NCBI RefSeq assembly: GCF_001908025.1
Contig: NZ_MQMG01000021.1
Coordinates: forward strand, 1 to 53,916
Source: Geobacillus proteiniphilus
GTDB taxonomy: Bacteria; Bacillota; Bacilli; Bacillales; Anoxybacillaceae
Length of the DNA stretch: 53,916 nt
Direction: 5' to 3'
Positions 8,997 through 17,622 of this stretch are shown in pieces (the stretch's first letter is position 1; each line of letters begins with the position of its first letter). The notes under the pieces were generated by a model. It was not told the DNA's origin. It searched no databases and was given only the letters and a program-made list of their open reading frames with translations. A program made the translations under genes and the position numbers.

Positions 8997-10245
8997 CACG
9001 AGTGTTGATTATCCAAAATTAGACATACGTCTTCCATAAATTTGGGCATACTCAAACAAAGCAGCGGCCATCCCGGATTTCCAATCGAGAGGAAGCTGCC
9101 CAGAGAAAAAACGGCGAACAAACGAAATGAAGGAAAGAGAGACGTTCGTCCGTTTTTTGGTTTGATCATACAGCCATCGCAGCAACACATACGCAATGAA
9201 CGCCCCAAACAGCTGATTGTATACCGCATTTTCCGTCGTGCCAAACAAGGTTGGGACATTCAGATATTGCTTTACCCAGCGGAAAAAGACTTCAACGGTC
9301 CAACGTTGTTGGTACATGTCGGCAATGGTTTCCGCAGACGCATGGAAGAGATTCGTCACGACCCGAATGTCGCGGCCATTCGCATCTCGAAAGATCACCA
9401 CCCGGTGACGCTTGGTGGAGCGGCATTGTTTCGTCCCCAACTGGCACGTGAAGTCGGCTTGAACCGATGAGGATGTGCTGGAAAGGCGTTTCAAGCTTTT
9501 TTTCTGATGAAGTTCGATGTTGTCCTTCATCCGAATGACAAAGAGCTGATGCTGCTCCACAAATCGATCGAGGCGTTCGATTTTGAAATACGCCCGGTCT
9601 TCCACGAGCACTTGTTGAGCGTTCGTCAACTGTTCTCCCACCGGGCCATCATGACGCAGTCCGATGGTTTCCACCACGTCTGCCGGCAACGAGGATTCCG
9701 GCGAATACGCGACGTGCAGCTTCACTCCGGCGCGTTCGCCGTGATACGGCGCCCATGGCAGGCGGTTTTTCCCGACCGTGACGGTCGTCGAATCCACCAC
9801 CCGAAGCGGTTTGGGAAACCGAAGCGAACGGCGGGTTTGGCGGTTGCACTTGGAAATGATCAACGCCAACAAGCGTTTCATGATGTCATAGGGAACTTCT
9901 TTCGCTTTCTTGGATACAGTTGAATAATGGAATCGCGGCAATCCATACAGAGGCCCCACATCGGCTCCGTGGCGAAAGCTTTTCCATTGATGCATGGCGG
10001 CCAGCAGGAAGAAGTGAATCAACTCGCGCAACGGAAAGGTTCGAGACGAATCACGATACCCAACCGCTTCGGCAATCCGTTGAATCTCTTCATCCGAAAC
10101 AAGTTTTTGCATCAAATTCGGGAGTGTGGTATGCTTGTTCATAGAGAGCACCTCCTGGGTTTGTTTGTGTTGCTACTCACATTCTACAGGAAAGGTGCTC
10201 TTTTTTCTATACCCTTTGGATTTTATTGGATAATCAACACGCCTG
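8997..10245 (-). mobile_element. IS5377-like IS4-family insertion sequence, complete
   Basis: Length 1249 bp. The ends are 20-bp inverted repeats, CACGAGTGTTGATTATCCAA at 8997 and CAGGCGTGTTGATTATCCAA inward from 10245 (18/20). A 9-bp direct duplication ATAACACTT flanks it (8988-8996 and 10246-10254), the mark of a fairly recent transposition. It carries one intact transposase. Confidence 0.9.
9009..10142 (-). CDS. IS4-family (IS5377-like) transposase
   Basis: A 377-residue DDE transposase. The start ATG at 10142 has AGGAGGTG 8 nt upstream; two extra codons further up are not needed. Key parts are the N-terminal DNA-binding region (LRELIHFFLLAAMHQWKSF), the first catalytic Asp in RVVDSTTVTVGKNRL (about residue 115), the second in VLVEDRAYFK (about 190), and the YREK motif YQQRWTVEVFFRWVKQY (about 290) with the catalytic Glu. 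The frame is intact with no stops, and the element has perfect target duplications, so it is probably active. The sequence looks to me like the IS5377 group described in Geobacillus. Confidence 0.93.
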   Translation of the reverse strand: MNKHTTLPNLMQKLVSDEEIQRIAEAVGYRDSSRTFPLRELIHFFLLAAMHQWKSFRHGADVGPLYGLPRFHYSTVSKKAKEVPYDIMKRLLALIISKCNRQTRRSLRFPKPLRVVDSTTVTVGKNRLPWAPYHGERAGVKLHVAYSPESSLPADVVETIGLRHDGPVGEQLTNAQQVLVEDRAYFKIERLDRFVEQHQLFVIRMKDNIELHQKKSLKRLSSTSSSVQADFTCQLGTKQCRSTKRHRVVIFRDANGRDIRVVTNLFHASAETIADMYQQRWTVEVFFRWVKQYLNVPTLFGTTENAVYNQLFGAFIAYVLLRWLYDQTKKRTNVSLSFISFVRRFFSGQLPLDWKSGMAAALFEYAQIYGRRMSNFG

Positions 10246-10254
10246 ATAACACTT

Positions 10255-10481
10255 TTTGCTTTTCACTCAATAAGTGAATGTCCGACACTTAGCTAAATCC
10301 TTGATATAATAGGGTTTTTCGGTATTTTTCATGAACCACTGTCACGGATTCAAGAATTAGTTATTCCCCCATTTACAGGAAATAGGTCAAAAAATAGTTA
10401 TTCATCAGAATCATTTCTCCAAACATTATCATTTAATACAGTAGTACCAAACCTAAACTATTGGGAAAGGATGATAGATGA
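10255..10481. other. Intergenic relic DNA upstream of the 10482 gene
   Basis: AT-rich, with stop codons in all frames and a duplicated TAGTTATTC. A TATAAT at about 10306 lies in TTGATATAATAG. No complete gene is seen. Confidence 0.3.
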
Positions 10482-10964
10482 ATGGTTTGTGTGTGCAATG
10501 GTGGATTGTTTCCCCAATTGTTTTTTACGCAGTCTTCAACTGATCTGCCCATTACAATCCCGCTGACAGGAACAGCCGTCACGGAAGTGCTTCGTTTGCA
10601 ACCGATTACCACCCTGAGCGGGGATCGTGTCAAGCTTGATTCGATGGTCGAATTGGAATTGGCCGTATTGGCTCTCCTATCCGGCGTGACCTTAACAGGC
10701 ATTACGTATCGCTTAGAGCGTTCAACGAACGGAGGAGCCTTTACGCCAATTGCATCCCTTGATGTCGAATCGCTTCTTCCTGTGTTAACGGCTGCCGCCA
10801 ACACGACGCTATTCCCGAACTTGACATGGGTGGATGTACCAGGAGTGGGCACGCATATCTATCGCGTTGTTATTGAAACGAACGGAGGAATTCTATCCAC
10901 TTTGTTAAGCGGCATCACAGCTGAAACTCGCGCCTTGAACGCCCTTGTCGTCAAAAACGCATAA
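10482..10964 (+). CDS. Uncharacterised probable spore-surface beta-sandwich protein
   Basis: A 160-residue protein starting MVCVCNGGLFPQ; AAAGGATGA stands about 11 nt before the ATG. After a short N-terminal segment with two Cys and a Phe/Gly motif, the rest alternates short beta strands and turns (ITIPLTGTAVTEVLRLQPI, GDRVKLDSMVELELAVLAL, ITYRLERSTNGGAFTPIA, YRVVIETNGGILS), typical of a jelly-roll or beta-sandwich like those at the C-terminus of exosporium proteins. There is no standard signal peptide, which suits proteins assembled onto spores from the mother cell. I do not recognise the family; its position among CotB-like and Cys-rich proteins is the main reason to propose a spore role. 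Confidence 0.6.
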   Translation: MVCVCNGGLFPQLFFTQSSTDLPITIPLTGTAVTEVLRLQPITTLSGDRVKLDSMVELELAVLALLSGVTLTGITYRLERSTNGGAFTPIASLDVESLLPVLTAAANTTLFPNLTWVDVPGVGTHIYRVVIETNGGILSTLLSGITAETRALNALVVKNA

Positions 10965-10970
10965 CGAATA

Positions 10971-11177
10971 AAAAGCTGACTCAATGAAAAGATATATAAC
11001 TCACATTTCGCACCATGAATAAAAATTCGAAATAAGCCCGATTTGACCGAATAAAAATTAATTATTTTACAATTTTTTGTATAAAAAATTATTTTTATGC
11101 GAATATCCGGGTTGTTTTTTGTATATTATGCAAAGGTTGCGAAATATGAGATATAAATAACCATTGAGTCAGCTTTT
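10971..11177 (+). terminator. Terminator split by a MITE in its loop
   Basis: The 16-bp arms AAAAGCTGACTCAATG (10971-10986) and CATTGAGTCAGCTTTT (11162-11177) are perfect complements. They are 175 bp apart because a 151-bp MITE with its 6-bp target duplication sits between them; without it the loop would be about 18 nt. It follows the 10482 gene and faces the converging 11245 gene, so it was probably a bidirectional terminator. Confidence 0.75.
11000..11150. mobile_element. 151-bp MITE with IS1634-family ends
   Basis: It begins CTCACATTTCGCACC and ends (inward) CTCATATTTCGCAACC, matching the ends of the IS1634-family element at 28614-30500, and is flanked by a perfect 6-bp duplication ATATAA (10994-10999 and 11151-11156). 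The interior is AT-rich and roughly palindromic (CCCGATTTGACCGAATAAAAA against the complement of TTATGCGAATATCCGGG). It has no coding capacity and could be mobilised by the full-length element. Confidence 0.8.
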
Positions 11178-11244
11178 GTTTTGTAGTTTCCGAACGAAAA
11201 CGGTTTGTCATGAACCAGCCCTGATTGTACAATGTGTTCAGCCA

Positions 11245-11823
11245 TTAAGTATGAATGACAATATTATTCAACGCTCGCATCCCGTCAGGAAACTGTTGAC
11301 AGAAAAAAAATCCTTCCATTTTGTAGGTTGTAGGTTGTTCTCCCATGTCGATCTGAAACTGAAAGTTGGAAAAAGAAAGGTTTTGCCCCGGCTCAATTTT
11401 TGATACTCGAACCGGCTTTAACCAAAACTCCCCTTTCTCTTCGGCCATTTGCTCCGCTTGTGCGGTCATATAGTTCCATGGCTCCATCACTAATGGATTG
11501 ATACGTTGGTCATATTGGATACCATCTCCTAATTTTGCCGATAATGCAATGTGTTCTTTAGGGGTGACCCTTAAACATATAAAAGGATTGTCCAAAGGAA
11601 CAGAACCCATATTGCGAATCGTGAAGTTCGCTGCAACTGTCCCTTTGTGCCCCGCTGTTTTCGGAAGCAATAATGAATATGTGAAATAACAAATGGCACG
11701 AATCTCATCGTGTTTATCCTGTTGGGTCAAATTTTTCATCTCTTTTAATGCTTGTTTGACAACATGAAGCTCCTTCTCAATGGCACGGATTTTATTTTCC
11801 ATTTCTGGAAGATGGCTAATCAT
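11245..11823 (-). CDS. Unrecognised protein: short coiled coil plus beta-rich domain
   Basis: The ATG at 11823 is preceded by GGGGAGGAAAAGG; the longer upstream frame overlaps the neighbouring gene and is discarded. The 192-residue product starts MISHLPEMENKIRAIEKEL, a heptad-rich helix to about residue 38, followed by a beta-rich domain (ICYFTYSLLLPKTAG, TVAANFTIRNMGSVPLDNPFICLRV, NLSFSNFQFQIDMG) resembling an immunoglobulin-like or CARDB-like sandwich in which charged Glu/Lys turns alternate with hydrophobic strands. I do not recognise a family. A CATACATAT sequence at 11863-11871 on the minus strand resembles the -10 of sporulation sigma factors, which fits its spore-gene neighbours. Confidence 0.6.
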   Translation of the reverse strand: MISHLPEMENKIRAIEKELHVVKQALKEMKNLTQQDKHDEIRAICYFTYSLLLPKTAGHKGTVAANFTIRNMGSVPLDNPFICLRVTPKEHIALSAKLGDGIQYDQRINPLVMEPWNYMTAQAEQMAEEKGEFWLKPVRVSKIEPGQNLSFSNFQFQIDMGEQPTTYKMEGFFFCQQFPDGMRALNNIVIHT

Positions 11824-11871
11824 CCTTTTCCTCCTCCCCTGTAACCGTTCGTTATTAATTTTATATGTATG

Positions 11872-11899
11872 AAAAAAGAGGAGTGATCTCCTCTTTTTT
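11872..11899 (-). terminator. Terminator of the Cys-rich protein gene
   Basis: Perfect 12-bp stem AAAAAAGAGGAG / CTCCTCTTTTTT with loop TGAT, ending in a T run on the minus strand (and on the plus strand). Confidence 0.9.
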
Positions 11900-11923
11900 G
11901 CGGGATAAACAAAACATTGTTTT

Positions 11924-12559
11924 TTACATCGTTGGAAAGACGGCAGGACATTGCGGCGGAAAGACATCCACAGGGCATTCTTCTTCGCAGATGATTTCCG
12001 GGCGGGGTTGGCAAAATCTTGCAGCGACTTCCAAAATGACTTCAAATGTCACGACAATGCTTTGGCAGATTCTGATCGAAATATTCGCAGTAATGTTGTT
12101 CCCGTTTTGCGTAAACGCCCCTACGCGGCAAGTATTGAAGGTATTTTGCACAGCATTGCAGCACACCGTTGTGCCTTCTGGAGCACAAAGAATCACTTCT
12201 TCACTGGTCGTGATCAATACGGGGTTGCTGAGCACCGTGACCTGAGCGCCAGATGTATTGGTTCCAGTCACCTCTAAAACGACTTGAATCGTTTTGCTTA
12301 AAGTGACAGCCTGCAATGTTACTACTTGATCGCCCACCATACACTCAATATCGCGGCGAGGCGCGTCTTCGGCACACTCCAACAAGGTGATGGAACAATT
12401 GACCTGAGAAATCGTAACGCCGGTTAAAGAATCAGTCGGAAACGTAAAGGTGATCTCTTGGGCGAGCTGTACAACGTGTGTTGTCCAGTCATATACTTTA
12501 CAAACTTGGATGCATTCACGGTCGAATTGTTGAGCAAATTGCTCTAAATTAATCGGCAT
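11924..12559 (-). CDS. Cysteine-rich probable spore-surface protein
   Basis: A 211-residue protein starting MPINLEQFAQQFDRECIQVCKVYDW; the ATG at 12559 is used because GGAAGG precedes it, the in-frame ATG at 12580 having no clear site. It contains about 13 Cys, in groups such as CIQVC, CSITLLEC, CAPEGTTVCC, CQPRPEIICEEEC and a final PPQC, between Val/Thr/Ile-rich beta strands. No signal peptide is present. Such Cys-rich, beta-rich, leaderless proteins are usual in the cross-linked outer spore coat or exosporium, where disulfides stabilise the layer. I do not recognise the exact family. A CATACTATA box lies about 45 bp upstream. Confidence 0.65.
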   Translation of the reverse strand: MPINLEQFAQQFDRECIQVCKVYDWTTHVVQLAQEITFTFPTDSLTGVTISQVNCSITLLECAEDAPRRDIECMVGDQVVTLQAVTLSKTIQVVLEVTGTNTSGAQVTVLSNPVLITTSEEVILCAPEGTTVCCNAVQNTFNTCRVGAFTQNGNNITANISIRICQSIVVTFEVILEVAARFCQPRPEIICEEECPVDVFPPQCPAVFPTM

Positions 12560-12600
12560 GGAATATACCCTTCCTTTCATTACATTTTTTTAGGCTACTC

Positions 12601-12609
12601 TATAGTATG
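12601..12609 (-). promoter_or_regulatory. Sigma-K-like -10 box
   Basis: The minus strand reads CATACTATA, an exact fit to the CATANNNTA -10 consensus of the late mother-cell sigma factor, with an AC dinucleotide about 16 bp upstream as expected for its -35. It lies at a sensible distance from the Cys-rich gene. Confidence 0.4.
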
Positions 12610-12971
12610 TCATGAACGAATGGGAGTGATGGTTAAAAAGCCTATTTTTATAATTAAAATCCATTGTTTAGGACAAAGATAATAAATTTTACAGAAAAAG
12701 ACGTCTGAAAGCCTACGGTTTCCATCGTGGGATGAAAGATGGCGTTGTTCCGTCGCCCGACAGTCGATCAAATGCCGGTTGGCTCTGTAAAAGCTGCAAA
12801 TGGTAAAGTTTCCAATTGCATCTATATAGGAAATCCGAAATACACTCAAAAACGATTCTGTACCAATACAGCCTTAACTGATACATTTGCCTCAAATGAA
12901 GTGTAAATACTCATCCATTTTTTGCATATAATCACTAATATGACAGATGGCTAAAAAAGGGGGGTGAAGCC
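12610..12971. other. Intergenic region of about 360 bp
   Basis: No gene is supported. The plus strand at about 12715-12810 has a short frame ending GWLCKSCKW that could be a gene remnant. GCATATAATCA at about 12930 could be the -10 region of the coiled-coil gene. Confidence 0.3.
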
Positions 12972-14690
12972 GTGAGTGGAGATCATAAAAGTATTCAATT
13001 GCAGCAACAAATCATCCATCTAAAATCCGAATTAGACAAATACAAAACATTGCTCGCTTCGTTAACCTCTGAGGACCAGTTAGCCCATCTTCACGAACAA
13101 ACCAACCAGCTAATGGCTGAAAACACTGAACTTACCGAGAAATGCCGACAGTATGAAGACATGTTGTCTAGGCAAACAACGGAGATTCATGACTTATCGG
13201 CAATGTTAGAGAAGATGGATCAAGAAAACGGGAAGTTGCGCGAGGAGATCGAGCAATTGAAAACGGAGCATTCCTATTGGAAAGAACAAACAAAAATGAA
13301 AGAAGAGCACATCCAGTCTTTATTAAAAGAGATAACGGATTTAAAGCAAAAGCAAACAGAATGGGAAAAAGAGCGGGAAATGATCGAAGAAAAAAAACGA
13401 TCCCTAGAGAGGGAGCTTTCTATGCAACGATCTTTCATGAACGAACATGTTTCGTTTCAGTCAACATTAACACTTTGCAAAGAAAGGATCGAGACGATGG
13501 AAAAAGATTATGGTATTTTAAAAGAGTACAACCATCAACTATCTCGAGAGGTGGAAGAACTGAAAAACGCTCTGGTCACTCATAAACCAGAAGCAGATGA
13601 ACTGAAAGAAGAAGTTCGCCTCTTGGTCAACAAACTTCATACGGTGGAAGAAAAACTATCGCAAATGGATCAAGAGAGACACAAGGATTTATTGGTTTTA
13701 CAAAAACACATTTTAAACCAACAAGTTGAACTGGAGTCTATTTTGGAAAAAACATCGCGATTTTCTAGAGAAATTGAACATCTATCTAAACAAATGGAAA
13801 ATTTTACTAAAAAATGGGATGACCGAGAAAGAGAGGATCCTGATAGCAACATGAGCGAATTAAAAGATATGTTGCGTCAGATTGTGCAACTATTGACCAT
13901 AGAACACGAAACTTCCTCTCGAACGATCCAATCAGCCAAGCAACTGGTTGGCAGCAAACAGACAGAATCTTCATCGTCGAACAGCTTTTTGAAACTACAA
14001 GAATTTATTGATGAAACAAAACAGCCCATCGTGGTTTCACCTGTAAGAACCAAAGAATCACATCTAACCTCATCAACCCATCTATCTTCTCAAAAGTCCA
14101 ACCAGATGAAACGTGTTCGAATGGAGAACCATTCCTCTCACCATAGTCGCCATCCATCCCGACGACATCAATCGTCGGCAGGAGAGGAAGAGGACAGGTC
14201 ACCGAACTCACCAGCATCCACCATCCAATCGCAAGATACGCTAGGTACAGAAGCCAGAATATCTGAATGGATCAACAACAACGAACATACACTTTCTATC
14301 CCTTCGCAAACTGAACTTCCATTCGATAGGGCGTCCGCTTTAGAAAGCCAAGATCGAACCAATACAATAACCCATCATGACCAATCGTTTAAAGACATGA
14401 GGGGGAATCACCAAAAAACAGAAAGTGAAAATGAGATCCATGAAACACTGATGCTTCCAGCTCCAATAACAAAAAATGAATCAACCATGCAGGATGTGCT
14501 CTCCTCCCCCGCCGCTGCCCCCCTTTCGCCTACCAAAGCAACTAGCGAAACGAACCTGGCCCATCCATCTTCTTCGCCAATGGAAACGGATAGAATGGTT
14601 CAGGCAGACAATCCATCCGCTGAAGAAGAAATAAAAAGCCATAAATGGCGGCTGCTATCCTTCTTCAAAAAGACGAAAATTGTCCCGTAA
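12972..14690 (+). CDS. Long coiled-coil protein with disordered Ser/Thr-rich C-terminal region
   Basis: A 572-residue hydrophilic protein beginning with GTG, placed behind AAGGGGGGTG. Residues about 5-290 are almost unbroken heptads rich in E, K, Q and L (LKSELDKYKTLLASL, LREEIEQLKTEHSYWKEQ, LNQQVELESILEKTSRFS), predicting a long dimeric coiled coil. A short helix (about 300-340) precedes a Ser/Thr/His/Pro-rich, low-complexity region (about 345-550), and the last residues are basic and aromatic (HKWRLLSFFKKTKIVP), which could bind a membrane. There is no signal peptide. I do not recognise a family; a scaffold role, perhaps at the spore surface given the neighbours, is only inference. Codon use and A+T content are higher than in the housekeeping genes that follow. 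Confidence 0.65.
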   Translation: MSGDHKSIQLQQQIIHLKSELDKYKTLLASLTSEDQLAHLHEQTNQLMAENTELTEKCRQYEDMLSRQTTEIHDLSAMLEKMDQENGKLREEIEQLKTEHSYWKEQTKMKEEHIQSLLKEITDLKQKQTEWEKEREMIEEKKRSLERELSMQRSFMNEHVSFQSTLTLCKERIETMEKDYGILKEYNHQLSREVEELKNALVTHKPEADELKEEVRLLVNKLHTVEEKLSQMDQERHKDLLVLQKHILNQQVELESILEKTSRFSREIEHLSKQMENFTKKWDDREREDPDSNMSELKDMLRQIVQLLTIEHETSSRTIQSAKQLVGSKQTESSSSNSFLKLQEFIDETKQPIVVSPVRTKESHLTSSTHLSSQKSNQMKRVRMENHSSHHSRHPSRRHQSSAGEEEDRSPNSPASTIQSQDTLGTEARISEWINNNEHTLSIPSQTELPFDRASALESQDRTNTITHHDQSFKDMRGNHQKTESENEIHETLMLPAPITKNESTMQDVLSSPAAAPLSPTKATSETNLAHPSSSPMETDRMVQADNPSAEEEIKSHKWRLLSFFKKTKIVP

Positions 14691-14719
14691 CCAAGAGGTG
14701 GGGAATCTCCCTGCCTCTC

Positions 14720-15979
14720 CTATTTTGGATCCAAAACATCGCCTTTCTTTTTTTCTTGAGCCAACGCGGGCCGTGAATGGATGCCACGTAGCAGCTCAGC
14801 ACCCGTTCGAAGGGCGCGATCACCGAATTTGGCCCGCAGCTGTTCGATCGTGTGCCAAAGCGCTTCGGCTTTCGCTTCCTCTTCATAATGAAACAAATCG
14901 AGCTGCTTTCCTTCTTCCCGCTCGTCAAACACGTGAATCGCGGCGATGCCAAGAAGCCGCACTGGGCGGCCGTCCCAATGCTTTTTAAACAACTGTGCCG
15001 CGTAAGAATAGATCGCTTCCGCGTCGTGGAACGGATGATTCCCTGTTTGACTGCGGGTGATCGTGTGAAAGTCATGATAGCGGATCGTCAGTTGGATGGT
15101 TCGGGAGACCACCTGTTTTTGTTTCATCCTTGCGCTGACCGAGGCGGCTAGCTGGCGCAACACAGCGAGCAGTTCCCGCTCTTTGTCCATATCGTATGGC
15201 AACGTCGTCGAATGGCCGACCGATTTCCGTTTCTCCCCTGCGTCGGGATCGACCGAACGCGGATCGATGCCGTTTGCACGGTCGTGAAGACGCGGACCGT
15301 AAACGCCAAATATCTGACGAAGGAGTTCGCGGTCGGCCTTCGCCACATGGCCGATTGTGCGCAGGCCCAACGCACGCAACTTCTCAGCAGTTTTATGGCC
15401 GACGCCATGCATCTGTTCGACCGGAAGCGGCCATAGCACGGACGGGACATCGCGTTTACGCAGCACGATGATGCCGAGCGGCTTTTTCATCTCGCTTGCC
15501 ATTTTCGCCAAAAACTTATTCGGGGCGATGCCGATGCTCACTGGAATGGACAGCTGCTCCAACAGCCCGCGCTGGATATGATGGGCCACGGCCAGCGGGT
15601 GAACGGTTGGCGTCCGGCCAGTCATGTCCAAATAGCCTTCATCGATCGAGGCGCGCTCCAAAACAGGCGAGAAACGCTCGAGCCATTGGAACATGCGGCG
15701 GCTCATCTCGCGGTAAAAGGCGAAATCCGGCGGCCGCACGACAAGGTCCGGGCAGCGTTTTTTCGCTTCCCAGAGCGGCATCGTCGTATAGATGCCAAAC
15801 TGTTGCTTTGCCACATAGTTCGCCGCCAGCACGATCCCTCTCCGCTCTTTCGGGTCCCCTGCTACGACCACCGGCTTTTCCCGAAGCGTCGGATGGCGGG
15901 CGATCTCGCAGCTGGCGAAAAACGAATTGCAGTCGACGTGAAAAATGATCCGTCGGCGGGATTCACGCTCTGTTGACAT
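14720..15979 (-). CDS. dinB: Y-family DNA polymerase IV
   Basis: A 419-residue translesion polymerase. The ATG at 15979 follows AAAGGGAAAGGGC. The palm motif FHVDCNSFFASCE (about residue 13) and SIDEGYLDMTG (about 110) carry the three acidic metal ligands; the thumb holds the helix-hairpin-helix MHGVGHKTAEKLRALGLRTI (about 185); the little-finger domain follows. Near the C-terminus, KQLDLF (about 370) is a canonical beta-clamp binding motif, so it acts at the replication fork on damaged templates. In B. subtilis the equivalent genes are yqjH (polY1) and yqjW; this one is closest in form to the former. It is a stand-alone gene here, with no LexA box that I could see. Confidence 0.93.
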   Translation of the reverse strand: MSTERESRRRIIFHVDCNSFFASCEIARHPTLREKPVVVAGDPKERRGIVLAANYVAKQQFGIYTTMPLWEAKKRCPDLVVRPPDFAFYREMSRRMFQWLERFSPVLERASIDEGYLDMTGRTPTVHPLAVAHHIQRGLLEQLSIPVSIGIAPNKFLAKMASEMKKPLGIIVLRKRDVPSVLWPLPVEQMHGVGHKTAEKLRALGLRTIGHVAKADRELLRQIFGVYGPRLHDRANGIDPRSVDPDAGEKRKSVGHSTTLPYDMDKERELLAVLRQLAASVSARMKQKQVVSRTIQLTIRYHDFHTITRSQTGNHPFHDAEAIYSYAAQLFKKHWDGRPVRLLGIAAIHVFDEREEGKQLDLFHYEEEAKAEALWHTIEQLRAKFGDRALRTGAELLRGIHSRPALAQEKKKGDVLDPK

Positions 15980-16015
15980 GCCCTTTCCCTTTCTTTTCTC
16001 TGTTTTCTTCTTCAT

Positions 16016-16173
16016 TGTACCAGATCATTTGTTCGCGGAAAACAGCCCATTCTCCTACGTGCAGAAAGTCTTTTGACGTCTCACGGGGTCGGTTTAGGGG
16101 GCTTTAACGAGAACACTGCGGCATCAAGAAATGAGTCCAAACGCAAGGATTAGCCCGTGAAGAAAGGCCTTCA
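16016..16173. other. Short intergenic region
   Basis: No gene, promoter or terminator can be supported with confidence. Confidence 0.3.
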
Positions 16174-17622
16174 TCATGTTTGGTCCCCCTTTTCCCCTTG
16201 CAGCCAGCGATAGATCGAAGCCGCATCCTCTTCATCCACATCCACGACGCGGGCGCGGGTGCCGATCGGCATGACGGAAGCCGAGATTGTCGCCAGCCGT
16301 TTTCGCCTTTGCCACCAGGTCGCCGATGCTTCGAGCGATTGAACATGGCGTTTCAACAAATACGTCGTCGTTTGCCGAAACCACCCGCTTCGAAGTGCCA
16401 GCTGCCTCGACGAAAGCGCCCAACCCGCGATTCGAAAGCGGCGGGTGCCGATCCATGCCCCTAATGGCAGCACGAACAAAGCGGCCATGCCCCATGGGCG
16501 TTCCATATACGCCACCAAGATGGTTGGAATCACGAGCCAAACAAGCGGACGAAGCATGTAGCGGCGTTGAGCCCGTTTCGGCAATGGATGAAAGTGGGCA
16601 TCGAGATCGTACTCGGGCAAACAAGCTTGAATGATCGACGCGACTCTCCTCTTTTCGACAAGCGGGCAAAGAACAACATCCCCTGCCCCGCCGCCATCCA
16701 GTCTCCCTCCGGCATGAATAATGGACACAGAGGCGTATCCGAAAAAACGGCGCAGCCAATTCTCATGAATGACGACACCTTGGACGCGGGCAACAGGGAC
16801 GGACACCGCTTTTCGTTCCAACCATCCGCGGGCAATCACAATCGTGTCTTCTTGTTTCCGCACGACAAACGAAGCGTACCGGATCATATTTTGTACAACG
16901 GCTACTCCATAGGCGGCCAAGAGAATAGACAAGATGAATAGACCAATATACCATCGTCCATGTCCGTTCCATGTCGACTGAATATCACGGACAAGCGCTT
17001 CATACGGAATGAAGTCGCTAAATTGCGACAAAAACGCACATAAAGCGGCGACCACGCCAAGCGCCCCACCGCTTGTCAAAGAAGCCACCCATACTTCTTT
17101 CATCGATAAGGTAAACAGAGCAGGATGTGGGCGGTTCGCGAGTGGTTCCGGATGGGCGGCGTTTTCCGCCTTGTTTTTCGCCTGTTCAACGCATCGTTGC
17201 AGGCGGCGAGCTTCTTCCCTTGATATGGCCCGAAGCGTCACTTCTGCTTCACCGAGGGCATCGCCCGCCGCCTCAATATGTACTTGAACAACTCCCGCCA
17301 TCCGCTGCCATATTCCCTCTGTCACCGAAATCCCATGAATGCGCTCCAGCGGAATCGAACGCCTTTTGCGGACAAACACTCCTTCTTCCACGAGCAAGTT
17401 GTCTTCGTTCCATTCGTAGGTAAAGCGAATCCACGAAAGAATCCCCATGACCATCGTATAGGCCACAGCCACAAGCGGCACGATGAGATCGCGCCATGAA
17501 AAATCATTGCGGCTGCCGGCAACCATGATCACGAGGAGCGGAACGACCATGCTTTTCAGTTCTTTTCCTACTCCCGCTATAATCGCAATGGGATGAAGGC
17601 GGCGTCTAGGCGTCATCTTCAT
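16174..17622 (-). CDS. ydbT: YdbT-like membrane protein with three PH-like (DUF304) domains
   Basis: A 482-residue membrane protein of the bacterial PH-2 group, of unknown function. It has about six hydrophobic segments in pairs, each followed by a PH-like repeat: ILSWIRFTYEWNEDNLLVEEGVF with RSIPLERIHGISV (about 65-105), MIRYASFVVRKQEDTIVIARGWLERKAVSVPVARVQGV (about 250-290), and a third beginning RRFRIAGWALSSRQLALRSGW (about 400). The repeat (I/V)PxxR(I/V)(Q/H)G is typical. The start at 17622 follows AAGGTGGCGG inside the preceding gene; the two overlap by 17 bp, so they are coupled. In B. subtilis the ydbS-ydbT pair is linked to resistance against peptide antibiotics and the sigma-W regulon. 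Confidence 0.85.
   Translation of the reverse strand: MKMTPRRRLHPIAIIAGVGKELKSMVVPLLVIMVAGSRNDFSWRDLIVPLVAVAYTMVMGILSWIRFTYEWNEDNLLVEEGVFVRKRRSIPLERIHGISVTEGIWQRMAGVVQVHIEAAGDALGEAEVTLRAISREEARRLQRCVEQAKNKAENAAHPEPLANRPHPALFTLSMKEVWVASLTSGGALGVVAALCAFLSQFSDFIPYEALVRDIQSTWNGHGRWYIGLFILSILLAAYGVAVVQNMIRYASFVVRKQEDTIVIARGWLERKAVSVPVARVQGVVIHENWLRRFFGYASVSIIHAGGRLDGGGAGDVVLCPLVEKRRVASIIQACLPEYDLDAHFHPLPKRAQRRYMLRPLVWLVIPTILVAYMERPWGMAALFVLPLGAWIGTRRFRIAGWALSSRQLALRSGWFRQTTTYLLKRHVQSLEASATWWQRRKRLATISASVMPIGTRARVVDVDEEDAASIYRWLQGEKGDQT

Noticed and set aside
16232-16759. 175-residue minus-strand frame within ydbT
   Set aside because: It lies wholly inside the ydbT gene in another frame and has an Arg/Cys-rich composition typical of shadow frames.
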